DNA from: an uncultured Lachnospiraceae bacterium
GTDB lineage: Bacteria > Bacillota > Clostridia > Lachnospirales > Lachnospiraceae
NCBI GenBank assembly: GCA_947626415.1
Contig: CANQSA010000003.1
Coordinates: 1-64,000 of the forward strand
Direction of reading: 5' to 3'
Length of the DNA: 64,000 bases
Made by a program: the position numbers and the translations under genes. Within the stretch, counting starts at the first letter, position 1; every line of letters starts with the position of its first letter. The notes under the pieces are model-generated. The model was given only the letters and a program-made list of their open reading frames with translations. It did not search any database and was not told where the DNA came from. Shown here piece after piece: positions 46,556 through 55,524 of this stretch.

Positions 46556-47767
46556 CTAAGCTAATAATCCCTCTAAGGTTGTACGGATCGCCTGAATAAA
46601 TTCTTCACTTGTGCATACCCGCTTTTCTTCTGCCGTAGAGATCAGCGCCAGATCGCCGGTCATATCACCGTTTTCAATGGTCTTGATGCAGGCTTCTTCC
46701 AGTTTATCGGCAAAGTTCATCAGGTCGGGCAGCTGATCCATTTCACCGCGCTTGCGCAGTGCGCCGCTCCACGCAAAAATAGTTGCAATCGGATTGGTTG
46801 AGGTTTTCTCCCCTTTCAGATATTTATAGTAATGTCTCTGTACGGTACCATGCGCCGCTTCATATTCGTAATATCCCTGCGGAGATACCAGTACGGAGGT
46901 CATCATAGACAGGGAACCGAACGCAGTCGCCACCATATCCGACATTACATCGCCGTCATAGTTCTTGCAGGCCCAGATATAGCCGCCTTCCGAACGGATC
47001 ACTCTCGCTACCGCATCATCGATCAGTGTATAGAAATACGTAATCCCCGCTTTCTCAAACTTTTCGGCGTACTCGGCATCATAGATATCCTGGAAAATAT
47101 CCTTAAATGTATGGTCATATTTTTTAGAGATCGTATCCTTTGTGGCAAACCACAGATCCTGCTTGGTATCCAGCGCGTAATTAAAACAGCTTCTCGCAAA
47201 ACTCTCGATCGATTGATTCAGATTGTGCATTCCCTGCAGAATGCCGGTGCCCTTAAAATCGTGGATCAGTTCTCTGGTTTCGGTACCGTCTTCCGCTGTA
47301 TATACAAGCTCCGCCTTTCCGGCAGAGGGAATCTTCATCTCTGTCGCCTTATAGACATCCCCGTACGCATGTCTTGCGATCGTGATCGGTTTCTTCCATG
47401 TTTTTACATAAGGTTCAATTCCTTTAACAATGATCGGAGCACGGAATACGGTTCCGTCTAAGATTGCCCGGATCGTACCGTTCGGGCTCTTCCACATTTC
47501 CTTCAAATTATACTCAGGCATTCTGGCAGCATTGGGTGTAATCGTGGCACATTTTACCGCTACACCGTACTTCTTGGTTGCTTCCGCTGATTCAATGGTT
47601 ACCTGATCATCCGTCTCGTTTCTGTGTACGAGCCCCAGATCATAATATTCTGTTTTCAGATCTACAAAGGGTTCCAGCAATTCATCCTTAATCATCTTCC
47701 ACAGAACACGGGTCATTTCATCGCCATCCATTTCAACAAGCGGCGTTGTCATTTTGATTTTTGTCAT
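46556..47767 (-). CDS. icd: NADP-dependent isocitrate dehydrogenase
   Basis: A 403-residue enzyme making 2-oxoglutarate from isocitrate. It begins [20 protein letters not shown] and has [16 protein letters not shown], the metal-binding [12 protein letters not shown] and [13 protein letters not shown]; this is the eukaryote-like subfamily II form, about 400 residues, not the E. coli type. AGGAGG precedes ATG 47767. It complements the Re-citrate synthase encoded 3 kb away. Confidence 0.95.
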   Translation of the reverse strand: MTKIKMTTPLVEMDGDEMTRVLWKMIKDELLEPFVDLKTEYYDLGLVHRNETDDQVTIESAEATKKYGVAVKCATITPNAARMPEYNLKEMWKSPNGTIRAILDGTVFRAPIIVKGIEPYVKTWKKPITIARHAYGDVYKATEMKIPSAGKAELVYTAEDGTETRELIHDFKGTGILQGMHNLNQSIESFARSCFNYALDTKQDLWFATKDTISKKYDHTFKDIFQDIYDAEYAEKFEKAGITYFYTLIDDAVARVIRSEGGYIWACKNYDGDVMSDMVATAFGSLSMMTSVLVSPQGYYEYEAAHGTVQRHYYKYLKGEKTSTNPIATIFAWSGALRKRGEMDQLPDLMNFADKLEEACIKTIENGDMTGDLALISTAEEKRVCTSEEFIQAIRTTLEGLLA

Positions 47768-47800
47768 ACCTTAATACCTCCTAAGTAAGATTTCTTCCCT

Positions 47801-47829
47801 ATTATAGTAGGCAGTTTGGATTTTGTAAA
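47801..47829 (-). promoter_or_regulatory. Promoter of icd inside the end of the protease gene
   Basis: TTTACA (47824-47829) and TATAAT (47801-47806) are spaced by 17 bases. Confidence 0.65.
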
Positions 47830-48740
47830 CTCTTATTTAAAAATTTTGGCAGCCAGATTTTCCCGTATCCCTGCTGGAAGACCGGCAAACCCAGATCCAC
47901 ACACCCGGATTGCAGCCTGTTTTTTACCTGCTCCGGCGTCAGAGACAGATCGTTTTCCAAGAGAAGCGCGACTGCGCCCGCGACCACCGGAGCTGCCATG
48001 GAAGTCCCACTTCTGACTTCATAAGCATCTGATATCAGGCGGTACTTATAATTTACCATCCGGCGCAGGCTGACAACTTCCTGTGCCGGCGCCACAACCT
48101 CCGGTTTCCGCATCTTGGCGCTTCCTCTTCCGGAATAATTCTGCAGCCGCCTTCCGCCAACCCAGACCGGAACCGAATCGTCACAGGCCCCTACTGTGAT
48201 CACTTTTTCCGCGATGCCGGGCGTTGTCACGCTTCCCGGCAGCGGACCGTTATTTCCTGCCGCAACGACAACGACGATCCCGTTCTCCCAGGCTTCTTCT
48301 ACCGTTTGGATCAGTTTGGACCCGTAATCGGTTTCCGGCGTTACCTTCGTGCCGATCGATATATTTAAGATCCGGATTCCATACCGTTTCCGCATCTGAA
48401 TGACCCATTGGATCGCCCGGATCAAAACTTCCACCTGTCCTTTTCCCGCATTATTTAAAACTTTACCGACAACCAGCTTCATGCCCGGCGCAATCCCCCG
48501 ATATCTGCCGGCAGAAAGAGAGCCGCTTCCGCATAAGATCCCGCAAATGTGCGTTCCGTGTCCGTTATTGTCGTACGGTTCGTTCCGCTGACTGACAAAA
48601 TCCCGAAACTCTGCGATCCGTCCTTTCAGATCCGGATGCATAGATACGCCGGAATCCAGCACGGCGGCCGTAATCCCGGCTCCCGTAACAGAAGCGGCGA
48701 TCCGGTCGGACAAACCGATCTGTTCCCTTACTCGATTCAT
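47802..48740 (-). CDS. S8 family (subtilisin-like) serine protease without signal peptide
   Basis: A 312-residue protease. The catalytic Asp is in VLDSGV, His in NNGHGTHICGI and Ser in SGTSMAAPVVAGA; the oxyanion Asn region is VVVAAGNNGPLPGS. There is no signal peptide or pro-domain, so it resembles intracellular subtilisin-like proteases (IspA type), which in Bacillus act on cell proteins during stationary phase and sporulation. ATG 48740 lies nine bases after GGAG. Confidence 0.92.
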   Translation of the reverse strand: MNRVREQIGLSDRIAASVTGAGITAAVLDSGVSMHPDLKGRIAEFRDFVSQRNEPYDNNGHGTHICGILCGSGSLSAGRYRGIAPGMKLVVGKVLNNAGKGQVEVLIRAIQWVIQMRKRYGIRILNISIGTKVTPETDYGSKLIQTVEEAWENGIVVVVAAGNNGPLPGSVTTPGIAEKVITVGACDDSVPVWVGGRRLQNYSGRGSAKMRKPEVVAPAQEVVSLRRMVNYKYRLISDAYEVRSGTSMAAPVVAGAVALLLENDLSLTPEQVKNRLQSGCVDLGLPVFQQGYGKIWLPKFLNKSLQNPNCLL

Positions 48741-48904
48741 TTTCATCAACTCCTATTTCCCTGTTATATAAAATATGAAATTCCAAAAAAGTCGTGTTAT
48801 TCTTCTGTTTCGGAAACCGACGGATAAAATAAATTTTGCAGGAAACAAATATGCGGTTCAGACATATGATGAAGTGTAATCAAAAACATTTGGGAGGAAT
48901 TCTC

Positions 48905-49204
48905 ATGAGCGATTTATCAGCAACAAACTGTGGAAATGACGGATGCGGATGTGACAACGGCTATGGTACGGCAATCGCTAACAACGGCGGATGCGGCAAC
49001 AATAACTGCCTGTTCCTGATCTTGATCTTATTATTCTGCGGTGGGAACAACGGAATCGGGCTGGCAAATAACGGCTATGGCAATGGCGGCTGTGGCTGCA
49101 GCATTATCTGGATCATCCTGTTATTGTCCTGCTGCTGTGGGAACGGCAACGGCGGTCTCTTCGGCTTAGGGAACGGCAACGGCGGCTGTGGCTGCGGCTG
49201 CTAA
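48905..49204 (+). CDS. Gly/Asn/Cys-rich small protein (high-cysteine HCB-like)
   Basis: A 99-residue protein with 14 cysteines, many in CGC and CCC clusters, and repeated GNGNGG and NNGYGNGG stretches. Two hydrophobic segments, CLFLILILLFC and IIWIILLLSCCC, are bracketed by cysteines. Similar proteins in clostridia are labelled chorion-class high-cysteine proteins without known function; a coat or spore-surface role is plausible. GGGAGG precedes ATG 48905. Upstream, AC (48845) and CATATGATG (48863) are spaced like a sigma-K promoter, a weak hint of sporulation control. It leads three small genes. Confidence 0.85.
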   Translation: MSDLSATNCGNDGCGCDNGYGTAIANNGGCGNNNCLFLILILLFCGGNNGIGLANNGYGNGGCGCSIIWIILLLSCCCGNGNGGLFGLGNGNGGCGCGC

Positions 49205-49251
49205 TCGGAAATCGTTGTGAATAAACAAAAGTGACAGGAGCAAGGGTGGAA

Positions 49252-49599
49252 ATGGAAGACGGAACAAGAACAATTTTAGATGCGTTTCAGCCATCTGTTG
49301 AATTGGAATTTTTCAAAACATTTCTGCCCTTTTTTCCACCGGATCAGCAGCGTGGTCTGGCTGTTCTGATCAAATTTATGGAACTGCAGCAGCTGCTTGA
49401 TTTTATCCGGCGTCCACAATGTACATGCAGGCAGCAGGAAATGACACCCATACATGTTATGGAAGCCATGCGCTCCTCCATGCCGCAGGAAAATGCTGAA
49501 CAATTGGACATGATTCTCTCTATGATGTCTCTCATGGAATCCGGCGGAATGGACGCCGGCGATCTAATGCAGTCCATGATGGGAAACTTCGATACATAA
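49252..49599 (+). CDS. Small protein of unknown function, second of triad
   Basis: A protein of about 115 residues. A hydrophobic-aromatic block (LEFFKTFLPFFPPDQQ), a CxC pair in RRPQCTCRQQE and a Met-rich end (MILSMMSLMESGGMDAGDLMQSMMG) stand out. No family is recognised. ATG 49252 is chosen; GTG 49246 lies five bases after AGGAG and is an alternative. It lies 47 bases after the high-cysteine gene and probably shares its message. Confidence 0.7.
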   Translation: MEDGTRTILDAFQPSVELEFFKTFLPFFPPDQQRGLAVLIKFMELQQLLDFIRRPQCTCRQQEMTPIHVMEAMRSSMPQENAEQLDMILSMMSLMESGGMDAGDLMQSMMGNFDT

Positions 49600-49621
49600 C
49601 TTTCGGAAAGGAAACAGAACT

Positions 49622-49915
49622 ATGAATGAAAATGACTGGAAAAACAATCCGCTTCTGCAGTCAATCGCACCGGAAAAGCTGGAATTGCTGACAGAACTGG
49701 CGGAAGAATCCAAAACGAAGCCCAGTAAAGAGATCCTTCCGTATTTTCTGGCTTTGAATGCCAAAGCCGCCAAGCAGGGCGTCACCTTTACAGACGCCGA
49801 AACCGAACTGATCCTGGGGGTTTTAAAAGAACGGATGACGCCTGAAGACTTAAAAAAGATCGAGACGATCCGAAAATTGAGCCGGATGCTGGGCAGCAGG
49901 CAGAAAAAAGGATAG
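49622..49915 (+). CDS. Small protein of unknown function, third of triad
   Basis: A 97-residue, helical, charged protein (NDWKNNPLLQSIAPEKLELL; ETIRKLSRMLGSRQKKG) with no membrane segment and no cysteine. GAAAGGA precedes ATG 49622, 22 bases after the previous gene. I do not recognise it; the spacing suggests co-translation with the two genes before it. Confidence 0.7.
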   Translation: MNENDWKNNPLLQSIAPEKLELLTELAEESKTKPSKEILPYFLALNAKAAKQGVTFTDAETELILGVLKERMTPEDLKKIETIRKLSRMLGSRQKKG

Positions 49916-49921
49916 CGGATC

Positions 49922-49965
49922 AAAAAAGCAGGAGCCGGATCTGTATTTGCAGATTCGGTTCCTGC
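49922..49965 (-). terminator. Intrinsic terminator after the nitroreductase gene
   Basis: GCAGGA(GCC)GGATCTG pairs with CAGATTCGGTTCCTGC around a short loop; on the minus strand it is followed by TTTTTT. On the plus strand there is no T-run, so it mainly ends the leftward transcript. Confidence 0.7.
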
Positions 49966-50002
49966 GCTTGTGTGTTCGTTAAAAAATAAATTTTCCGCCT
50001 GA

Positions 50003-50533
50003 TCAAAGAATCGTTACATTCTTTTCCGCGCTGTAGGTGTGCGGTTCCTTCGTCACTGCCTTATGCCCGACTGCAATGGCAATTTCAAACCGGTACCCCT
50101 CCGGAAAATGCAGCGCATTGGCAAAATAGGATTTCTTTGCTCCGTTCATGGCGTCTTTGATACAGCCGATGATCAGATTGCCAAGTCCCATTCCTTCTGC
50201 TGCAAGCGCGATATTCTCCACTGCGATTCCGGCGTCTACCGGACTCCAGGGAAAAGCTTCTTCCCCGCTTAACAGCATGACAACCGGCGCTTCGTAATAG
50301 AAATTATGCGGCGGATTCACAATATTGTGGTCCGCATTTTTAACCGCCTCTATCTCCGCTAAGATCGGATCATCTCCCGCTAAAACGGTAATGTGTATTT
50401 CCTGTCTGTTGGCGGCTGTGGGCGCCTGCAGCCCGGCGCGGATCAACCGGTCCAGTTCTTCTTTTGTCAGTTTTTGCTCCGTGTAGCCGCGAGTTGAACT
50501 TCTCTCTTCGATCACATTCAAAACATCACGCAT
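50003..50533 (-). CDS. Nitroreductase family protein
   Basis: A 176-residue FMN-dependent oxidoreductase. ERSSTRGYTEQKLTKEELDRLIRAGLQAPTA is the N-terminal FMN-binding signature; AAEGMGLGNLIIGCI and the C-terminal IAIAVGHKA fit small nitroreductases. The substrate is unknown. AAGGAGG precedes ATG 50533. It follows the SRPBCC gene by 12 bases. Confidence 0.9.
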   Translation of the reverse strand: MRDVLNVIEERSSTRGYTEQKLTKEELDRLIRAGLQAPTAANRQEIHITVLAGDDPILAEIEAVKNADHNIVNPPHNFYYEAPVVMLLSGEEAFPWSPVDAGIAVENIALAAEGMGLGNLIIGCIKDAMNGAKKSYFANALHFPEGYRFEIAIAVGHKAVTKEPHTYSAEKNVTIL

Positions 50534-50545
50534 ATCTGTTCCTCC

Positions 50546-51109
50546 TTAATAAAATTTTTTCGGGGTTTCCTTTAAATGATACTGCTCCATAAAACTATGC
50601 AGATCCGAATCGCTTCTGATAAACATTACTTCTTCAAAGACTCCGGTTTCCGGATTTTTAAAGCCTGCGACCTGTTCGCCGTTGCAGATACTGCATTTCA
50701 GCATAGGAACCCGGATGTCGGCCGCTCGTTTCAGATCCTCCGCATAAACTGCCTGCTGATTTTGCAGATATCCTTTGATAAACGGCTTCAGGATCAGCTT
50801 TTTCGCGGTCACATCCTCCGTAAATTCCACTGCCGCTTTCCCCTGCAGTTCAGAAAATACGCCGGTCCAATGCCCGTACATCGTTTCATTCTCCAGATCA
50901 AACGCATAGCGTTTATACGGTTCAAACGCCGTAATCGTAAAATGCGTTACATGACCGTCTTTTGTATATTCGGAAAATCGTTTCTCCGGTTCTGTCACTT
51001 CAATTTTAAGAAGATCGCTTCTCCAGGCATAATCAGTCAGGGAAGTGACAAGATCCCATACTTTTTGTACGCTGCAGGGCAGATTCAGTTTCATTTTTGC
51101 GACTGGCAT
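50546..51109 (-). CDS. SRPBCC-fold protein fused to a CxxC domain
   Basis: A 187-residue protein. Residues 1 to about 135 look like an SRPBCC/START-like ligand-binding domain (CSVQKVWDLVTSLTDYAWRSDL; VTHFTITAFEPYKRYAF). Residues about 140-187 form a separate small domain, LKCSICNGEQVAGFKN, with FEEVMFIRSDSDLHSFMEQY, which in other Clostridia is seen as a short stand-alone protein. The CxxC pair could bind metal or be redox-active. GAGGT precedes ATG 51109. The role is unknown. Confidence 0.75.
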   Translation of the reverse strand: MPVAKMKLNLPCSVQKVWDLVTSLTDYAWRSDLLKIEVTEPEKRFSEYTKDGHVTHFTITAFEPYKRYAFDLENETMYGHWTGVFSELQGKAAVEFTEDVTAKKLILKPFIKGYLQNQQAVYAEDLKRAADIRVPMLKCSICNGEQVAGFKNPETGVFEEVMFIRSDSDLHSFMEQYHLKETPKKFY

Positions 51110-51140
51110 GTTTTCACCTCGATATTCGATACAGCAGTGC

Positions 51141-53561
51141 TTATTTGACTACAATATTTATAATCCTGCCGGGCACATAAATCTCTTTTACAACCGTTCC
51201 GGCCAGTTTGTCGCCCAGTGCGGCTTTTCCGGCAGCAATGGCGCTTTCTTTGTCGGCGTCTTTGGCAATCGTTACGACCGCTTTGGTCTTACCGTTGATC
51301 TGCACGGCAATCTCCACTTCTGTTTCTGCCATTTTGCTCTCATCATAGACAGGCCACGGGTTTTCCTTATCGAATACACTGCCGTTCTGTCCCAACTGCT
51401 CCCAGAGTTCTTCCCCGATATGCGGCGCAAACGGAGCCAGCATGGAAACAAAATCCACTAGGGTTTCTTTATCCACGCCGCCGGACTGCTTCGCGATCTC
51501 GATCAGTTTGTTATTATATTCCATAAAGCCGCTGATCACAGTATTCAGGCTGAACGCTTCCAGACGGGTGGTGATGTCGTAGATCATCTTATTGCGGACG
51601 CGGATCATCTCATCTGTAGCCGCAATATTTTTATCCTTATTGTCCATAACCAGGTTCCAGAACCGGTTCAGGAAACGGTATACTCCGTCAATGCCGCGGT
51701 CGTCCCATTCCGCATCCAGTTCCGGCGGACCTACGAACAGCTCATACATACGCAGGGAATCGCAGCCGTAATCCCGCACCAGATCGTCCGGAGAGACTAC
51801 ATTGCCCTTGGATTTACTCATTTTAATCCCGTTCTTGCCGTTGATCATACCCTGGTTAAACAGTTTCTGGAACGGCTCGTCAAAATCGATGGCGCCGATA
51901 TCGCAGAGAAACTTCGTGTAGAAACGGGAATATAACAGATGCAGCACCGCATGCTCAACGCCGCCGATATACATATCGACAGGCAGATACTGATCGGCCT
52001 TTTCTCTGGACACTAACGCGTCCGGATTCTTGCTGTCTACATAACGCAGGAAATACCAGGAAGATCCCGCCCACTGAGGCATGGTGTTGGTTTCCCGTTT
52101 CGCAGGCGCGCCGCAGACCGGACAAGTGGTATTCACCCACTCGTCGATATCCGCCAGCGGAGATTCTCCGGTTCCGGTAGGCTGATAGGATTCCACCTCC
52201 GGCAGCAATAACGGCAACTGGTCTTCCGGAATCGGAACGGCGCCGCAGTGCTCACAGTGTACAATGGGGATCGGTTCCCCCCAGTAACGCTGACGGGAAA
52301 ATACCCAGTCTCTCAGCTTATAATTTGTCGTTTTTCTGCCAAAGCCCATCTTTTCGATCATTTCCGGCGCTTCTTTCTTCAAAACGGCAGATTCCATTCC
52401 GTTCCATTCACCGGAATTAATCATGGTCCCCGCAGCTTCCGTATAGGCTTCCGTCATATGCTCGATTTCCTTGCCGTCTTTGGCGATAACCTGAATAATG
52501 GGAATATGAAACTTTGTCGCAAATTCAAAATCTCTGTCGTCATGCGCCGGCACGCACATGATCGCGCCTGTTCCATAATCCGCCAGTACATAGTCGGACA
52601 GCCAGATCGGGATCTTCGCGCCGTTTAACGGATTAACCGCATAGCTTCCGGTAAATACGCCTGTCTTTTCCTTGTCCTGCATCCGGTCCACGTTGGAGCG
52701 CATGGAGGACTTGAAGATATAATCTTCTACTGCCGCTCTGGTCTCCTCCGTTGCCAGCCCCTTTGCCAGTTTGTGCTCCGGTGCCAGAACCATAAAGGTA
52801 GCGCCGTGCAGGGTGTCCGGTCTGGTTGTATAGACCGTGATCGTTTCATCCGTCCCGTCTACCGGAAAGTCCACTTCCGCGCCGTAGGATTTGCCGATCC
52901 AGTCCGACTGCATTTTTTTCACTTTTTCCGGCCAGTCCAGCTTATCCAGATCCGCAAGCAGACGATCCGCATAGGCCGTGATCTTTAACATCCACTGCTT
53001 CAGATTCTTTTTGGTAACCTCTGCGCCGCAGCGTTCACATTTTCCGTTTACGACTTCCTCATTTGCCAGACCGGTCTTACAGGAAGGACACCAGTTGATG
53101 GGCATTTCCTTTTCATAAGCCAGACCTGCTTTAAACATCTTTACAAAAATCCACTGGGTCCATTTATAGAACTCCGGATCTGTGGTATTGACTTCCATAT
53201 CCCAGTCGTAGATTGCCGCGATCTCGTTGATCTGCCGTTTGATATTCGCAATATTGGACGCTGTGGAAATGCTGGGATGAATCCCCATCTTGATCGCGTA
53301 ATTCTCGGCCGGCAGTCCGAACGCGTCCCAGCCCATGGGATGAATGACATAATAGCCCTGTTTTAACTTATAACGGCTCCATACATCACTGATCACATAG
53401 CCTCTCCAATGTCCGACATGCAGTCCGCTGCCGGACGGATAAGGGAACATATCCAGACAATAATATTTGGGCTTTTTGCCGTCATTGACATTGATCGGAT
53501 GTTCCTCCCAGTGTTTTCTCCATTTTTTTTCGATTTCCTTATGATTGTAAGGTGTGCTCAT
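51141..53561 (-). CDS. leuS: Leucyl-tRNA synthetase
   Basis: An 806-residue class I synthetase. The HIGH motif appears as HVGHWRGY, KMSKS as IKMSKSKGNVV; the Zn ribbon CPSCKTGLANEEVVNGKCERCG, the CP1 editing domain (TTRPDTLHGATFMVLAPEH) and the C-terminal anticodon domain are present. No T-box leader fits into the 51-base gap before it. GAGGAAAG precedes ATG 53561. Confidence 0.97.
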   Translation of the reverse strand: MSTPYNHKEIEKKWRKHWEEHPINVNDGKKPKYYCLDMFPYPSGSGLHVGHWRGYVISDVWSRYKLKQGYYVIHPMGWDAFGLPAENYAIKMGIHPSISTASNIANIKRQINEIAAIYDWDMEVNTTDPEFYKWTQWIFVKMFKAGLAYEKEMPINWCPSCKTGLANEEVVNGKCERCGAEVTKKNLKQWMLKITAYADRLLADLDKLDWPEKVKKMQSDWIGKSYGAEVDFPVDGTDETITVYTTRPDTLHGATFMVLAPEHKLAKGLATEETRAAVEDYIFKSSMRSNVDRMQDKEKTGVFTGSYAVNPLNGAKIPIWLSDYVLADYGTGAIMCVPAHDDRDFEFATKFHIPIIQVIAKDGKEIEHMTEAYTEAAGTMINSGEWNGMESAVLKKEAPEMIEKMGFGRKTTNYKLRDWVFSRQRYWGEPIPIVHCEHCGAVPIPEDQLPLLLPEVESYQPTGTGESPLADIDEWVNTTCPVCGAPAKRETNTMPQWAGSSWYFLRYVDSKNPDALVSREKADQYLPVDMYIGGVEHAVLHLLYSRFYTKFLCDIGAIDFDEPFQKLFNQGMINGKNGIKMSKSKGNVVSPDDLVRDYGCDSLRMYELFVGPPELDAEWDDRGIDGVYRFLNRFWNLVMDNKDKNIAATDEMIRVRNKMIYDITTRLEAFSLNTVISGFMEYNNKLIEIAKQSGGVDKETLVDFVSMLAPFAPHIGEELWEQLGQNGSVFDKENPWPVYDESKMAETEVEIAVQINGKTKAVVTIAKDADKESAIAAGKAALGDKLAGTVVKEIYVPGRIINIVVK

Positions 53562-53612
53562 AAACTTTCCTCGCTTTCCTTTCTGGTCTCGTTTTCTGTA
53601 TGTTAGCTGTTT

Positions 53613-55319
53613 TCAGCGGATACCTGTCTGTCCTTCCGGCTCCGGAATCTGATTGTCCGGTTCGGAGTCCGGTTCCGCAGAGGGTTGATTGGTTTCCTCA
53701 GCAGTCGTCACAGGCGGCGTGGTGGCCTTCGGAGGCGTAGTAGCCGTATTTTTCCTGGTCGTCGTTTCCTTTGGCTTTTGCGTTGTCGTTTCCTTCGGCT
53801 TTCTCGTGGTGGTCTCCTTTGGCTTTTTCGTCGTTGTCTCCTTCGGTTTTTTCGTCGTTGTCTCTTCTACCGTTGTTTCATCGTCTTCCTTTTCCTCAAT
53901 GAAAACATAAATGGCCTGTTTTCCGGTATTTTCATAAGCGTCTGTCGCTTCAATGACCACCATGTTCCGGTCTGCGTAAAATTTCTCCGGAAGGGTGATC
54001 GTATAATTGCTGCTGTTCAGTGCAATGGGTTCCTCCAGATCCAGAACCTCCAGATTCTTTTTGATCTGCTTTACGATCCGATCGATCAGCTTCTCCCCGT
54101 TTAAATACTCCTCTGTAAAATCAGAGTGCGCGACTTTTACGGTAAATTCATTCTTTCCGTCCGGTTTCAGGCGGATCTCCGGCGGCGTCGTATCCGTTAT
54201 CTCATAAGTCACAGACGCTTTCAGCTGTTTCTCTCTTTCGCCGTATGTGTATTCTACTTTATATTTCCCGACTTTTTTTGTATCGATTTCTTCATATTCC
54301 AGTTTTTTCGTCACCGATTTTCCCTTTGCATCAAAGGCGACAACATTCGCCAGATACGGGATCTCATCGCCGCGCTCCACCTGAACGACAGCCGTCGTGG
54401 CGGAAATTTTATTTTTCCCGGCATGAAGCCAAGGATTATGCTTATAAGGATCCGTAGGATCCCATCCATAAATGGAATCAATCTTTTCAAATTCCGGGCG
54501 TTCCAGCGGAAGATCTCCATCCTTGCTGACTGTCAGTTTCGTTCCCTCCGGACAGTTTTTATAGATCCAATACGCATCTCCTACGGAAAGACGAACACCG
54601 TTTCCCTCTGCATTTTTCTTTGTAAGCAGATTATATTCGTCCGTAAGCAGACTATCATGCGTACGCTTTTCATAACCGACCGACTGGATCCAGAGGCGGC
54701 CGCCGAAGCGGCAGTTATACATATGCCAGTTTCCATCCGTGTCCTGCGCCCAGGGGAACGCCTGCGTGATCGTATAATCACCTGCCTTGATATCCGGCCC
54801 GATCGTGCAGTTCATGACCTTGATCGGAAATTCCGTCCCATCCTCCTGATATCCGTAAATGACAGCCGCATAGTGTTTTAGATCAATATTAATATGATAT
54901 GCGCCGTGATATCCGTTCTCTTCCTCCGAAGTCTCCTGTTCCTCTTCCCCCGGAAGCTGTTCCGTCTGCGCGGAAGAGGTCTCCGATATGATATTCCGGG
55001 TCGGGGACTTCGTCTCTTTCAGCATCGCATGATCGATCACATTTTTTCCGATCAGGAAGCATACTCCCACAATGCCGATCACTAACAGCAGCTGTAAGCA
55101 CGTACTGCCGATCCGCAGCAGTTTACTCTTATCGATTCCGGCTCTGTTTCCAAAGGATCGCTCCGGTTCTTCCGGAATCATTTCTTCGGCTCCATCCGGC
55201 TCGTCCGCTTCATCTGCTCCCGGCTCATCCGGTAAATCCAGACGCTCCGCTTCCGACATTAGCTTTTCCAATTCTTCAACATTTTCAATTTCTTCCATAC
55301 CGTGATCTGATTTTTCCAT
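53613..55319 (-). CDS. Membrane-anchored YkuD-like pseudoenzyme with Ig-like domains
   Basis: A 568-residue protein: acidic cytoplasmic N-terminus (1-70), one membrane helix (71-93), a YkuD-like domain (141-265), Ig-like/DUF5011-like domains (about 290-480), and a Thr/Lys/Pro-rich tail of eight-residue KPKETTT units. The YkuD fold is clear (IKAGDYTITQAFPW; GVRLSVGDAYWIYKNCPEGT), but the active-site motifs are altered: the usual FHS reads IQS (Gln 212) and the usual SxGC reads EGNG (Gly 241), so both catalytic His and Cys are lost. It probably binds wall peptides or acts as a scaffold. GGAG precedes ATG 55319. Confidence 0.82.
   Translation of the reverse strand: MEKSDHGMEEIENVEELEKLMSEAERLDLPDEPGADEADEPDGAEEMIPEEPERSFGNRAGIDKSKLLRIGSTCLQLLLVIGIVGVCFLIGKNVIDHAMLKETKSPTRNIISETSSAQTEQLPGEEEQETSEEENGYHGAYHINIDLKHYAAVIYGYQEDGTEFPIKVMNCTIGPDIKAGDYTITQAFPWAQDTDGNWHMYNCRFGGRLWIQSVGYEKRTHDSLLTDEYNLLTKKNAEGNGVRLSVGDAYWIYKNCPEGTKLTVSKDGDLPLERPEFEKIDSIYGWDPTDPYKHNPWLHAGKNKISATTAVVQVERGDEIPYLANVVAFDAKGKSVTKKLEYEEIDTKKVGKYKVEYTYGEREKQLKASVTYEITDTTPPEIRLKPDGKNEFTVKVAHSDFTEEYLNGEKLIDRIVKQIKKNLEVLDLEEPIALNSSNYTITLPEKFYADRNMVVIEATDAYENTGKQAIYVFIEEKEDDETTVEETTTKKPKETTTKKPKETTTRKPKETTTQKPKETTTRKNTATTPPKATTPPVTTAEETNQPSAEPDSEPDNQIPEPEGQTGIR
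53753..53875 (-). repeat. Tandem 24-bp coding repeats (KPKETTT units)
   Basis: About four to five units encode KPKETTT followed by K, R or Q in the C-terminal tail. They make a spacer-like low-complexity stretch, typical of wall-spanning linkers, and could vary in number. Confidence 0.75.
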
Positions 55320-55388
55320 ATATGCTCCATACTCTCCAATTCATAACACTTGACCGCATAAATTGACTGTGCTTCTTACATCTTTACG

Positions 55389-55417
55389 ATTATACTACAG
55401 CTTCTTACATTTTTCAA
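55389..55417 (-). promoter_or_regulatory. Promoter of the YkuD-like gene (and possibly leuS)
   Basis: TTGAAA (55412-55417) and TATAAT (55389-55394) are spaced by 17 bases. GTAAGAAGC occurs twice near it on the minus strand. Confidence 0.65.
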
Positions 55418-55447
55418 ACCCCAGTTTTTGATTTTTATATGTTTTTC

Positions 55448-55476
55448 TTGCCGATTGAAACGGTTCGTGCTATACT
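55448..55476 (+). promoter_or_regulatory. Promoter of the glycerol-1-phosphate dehydrogenase gene
   Basis: TTGCCG and TATACT are spaced by 17 bases, about 50 bases upstream of the ATG. Confidence 0.6.
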
Positions 55477-55524
55477 ACAAAATATTAAATCTCTGCCGAA
55501 AGGCAGAACGGAATGGAGAAGACT

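Noticed and set aside
53562..53612. Possible T-box leader before leuS
   Set aside because: The gap is only 51 bases, too short for a T-box, and shows no specifier or antiterminator motif.
53689..53910. Long antisense frame rich in Val, Phe and Ser opposite the Thr-rich tail
   Set aside because: It mirrors the KPKETTT repeats on the other strand; it has no ribosome site and no family resemblance.
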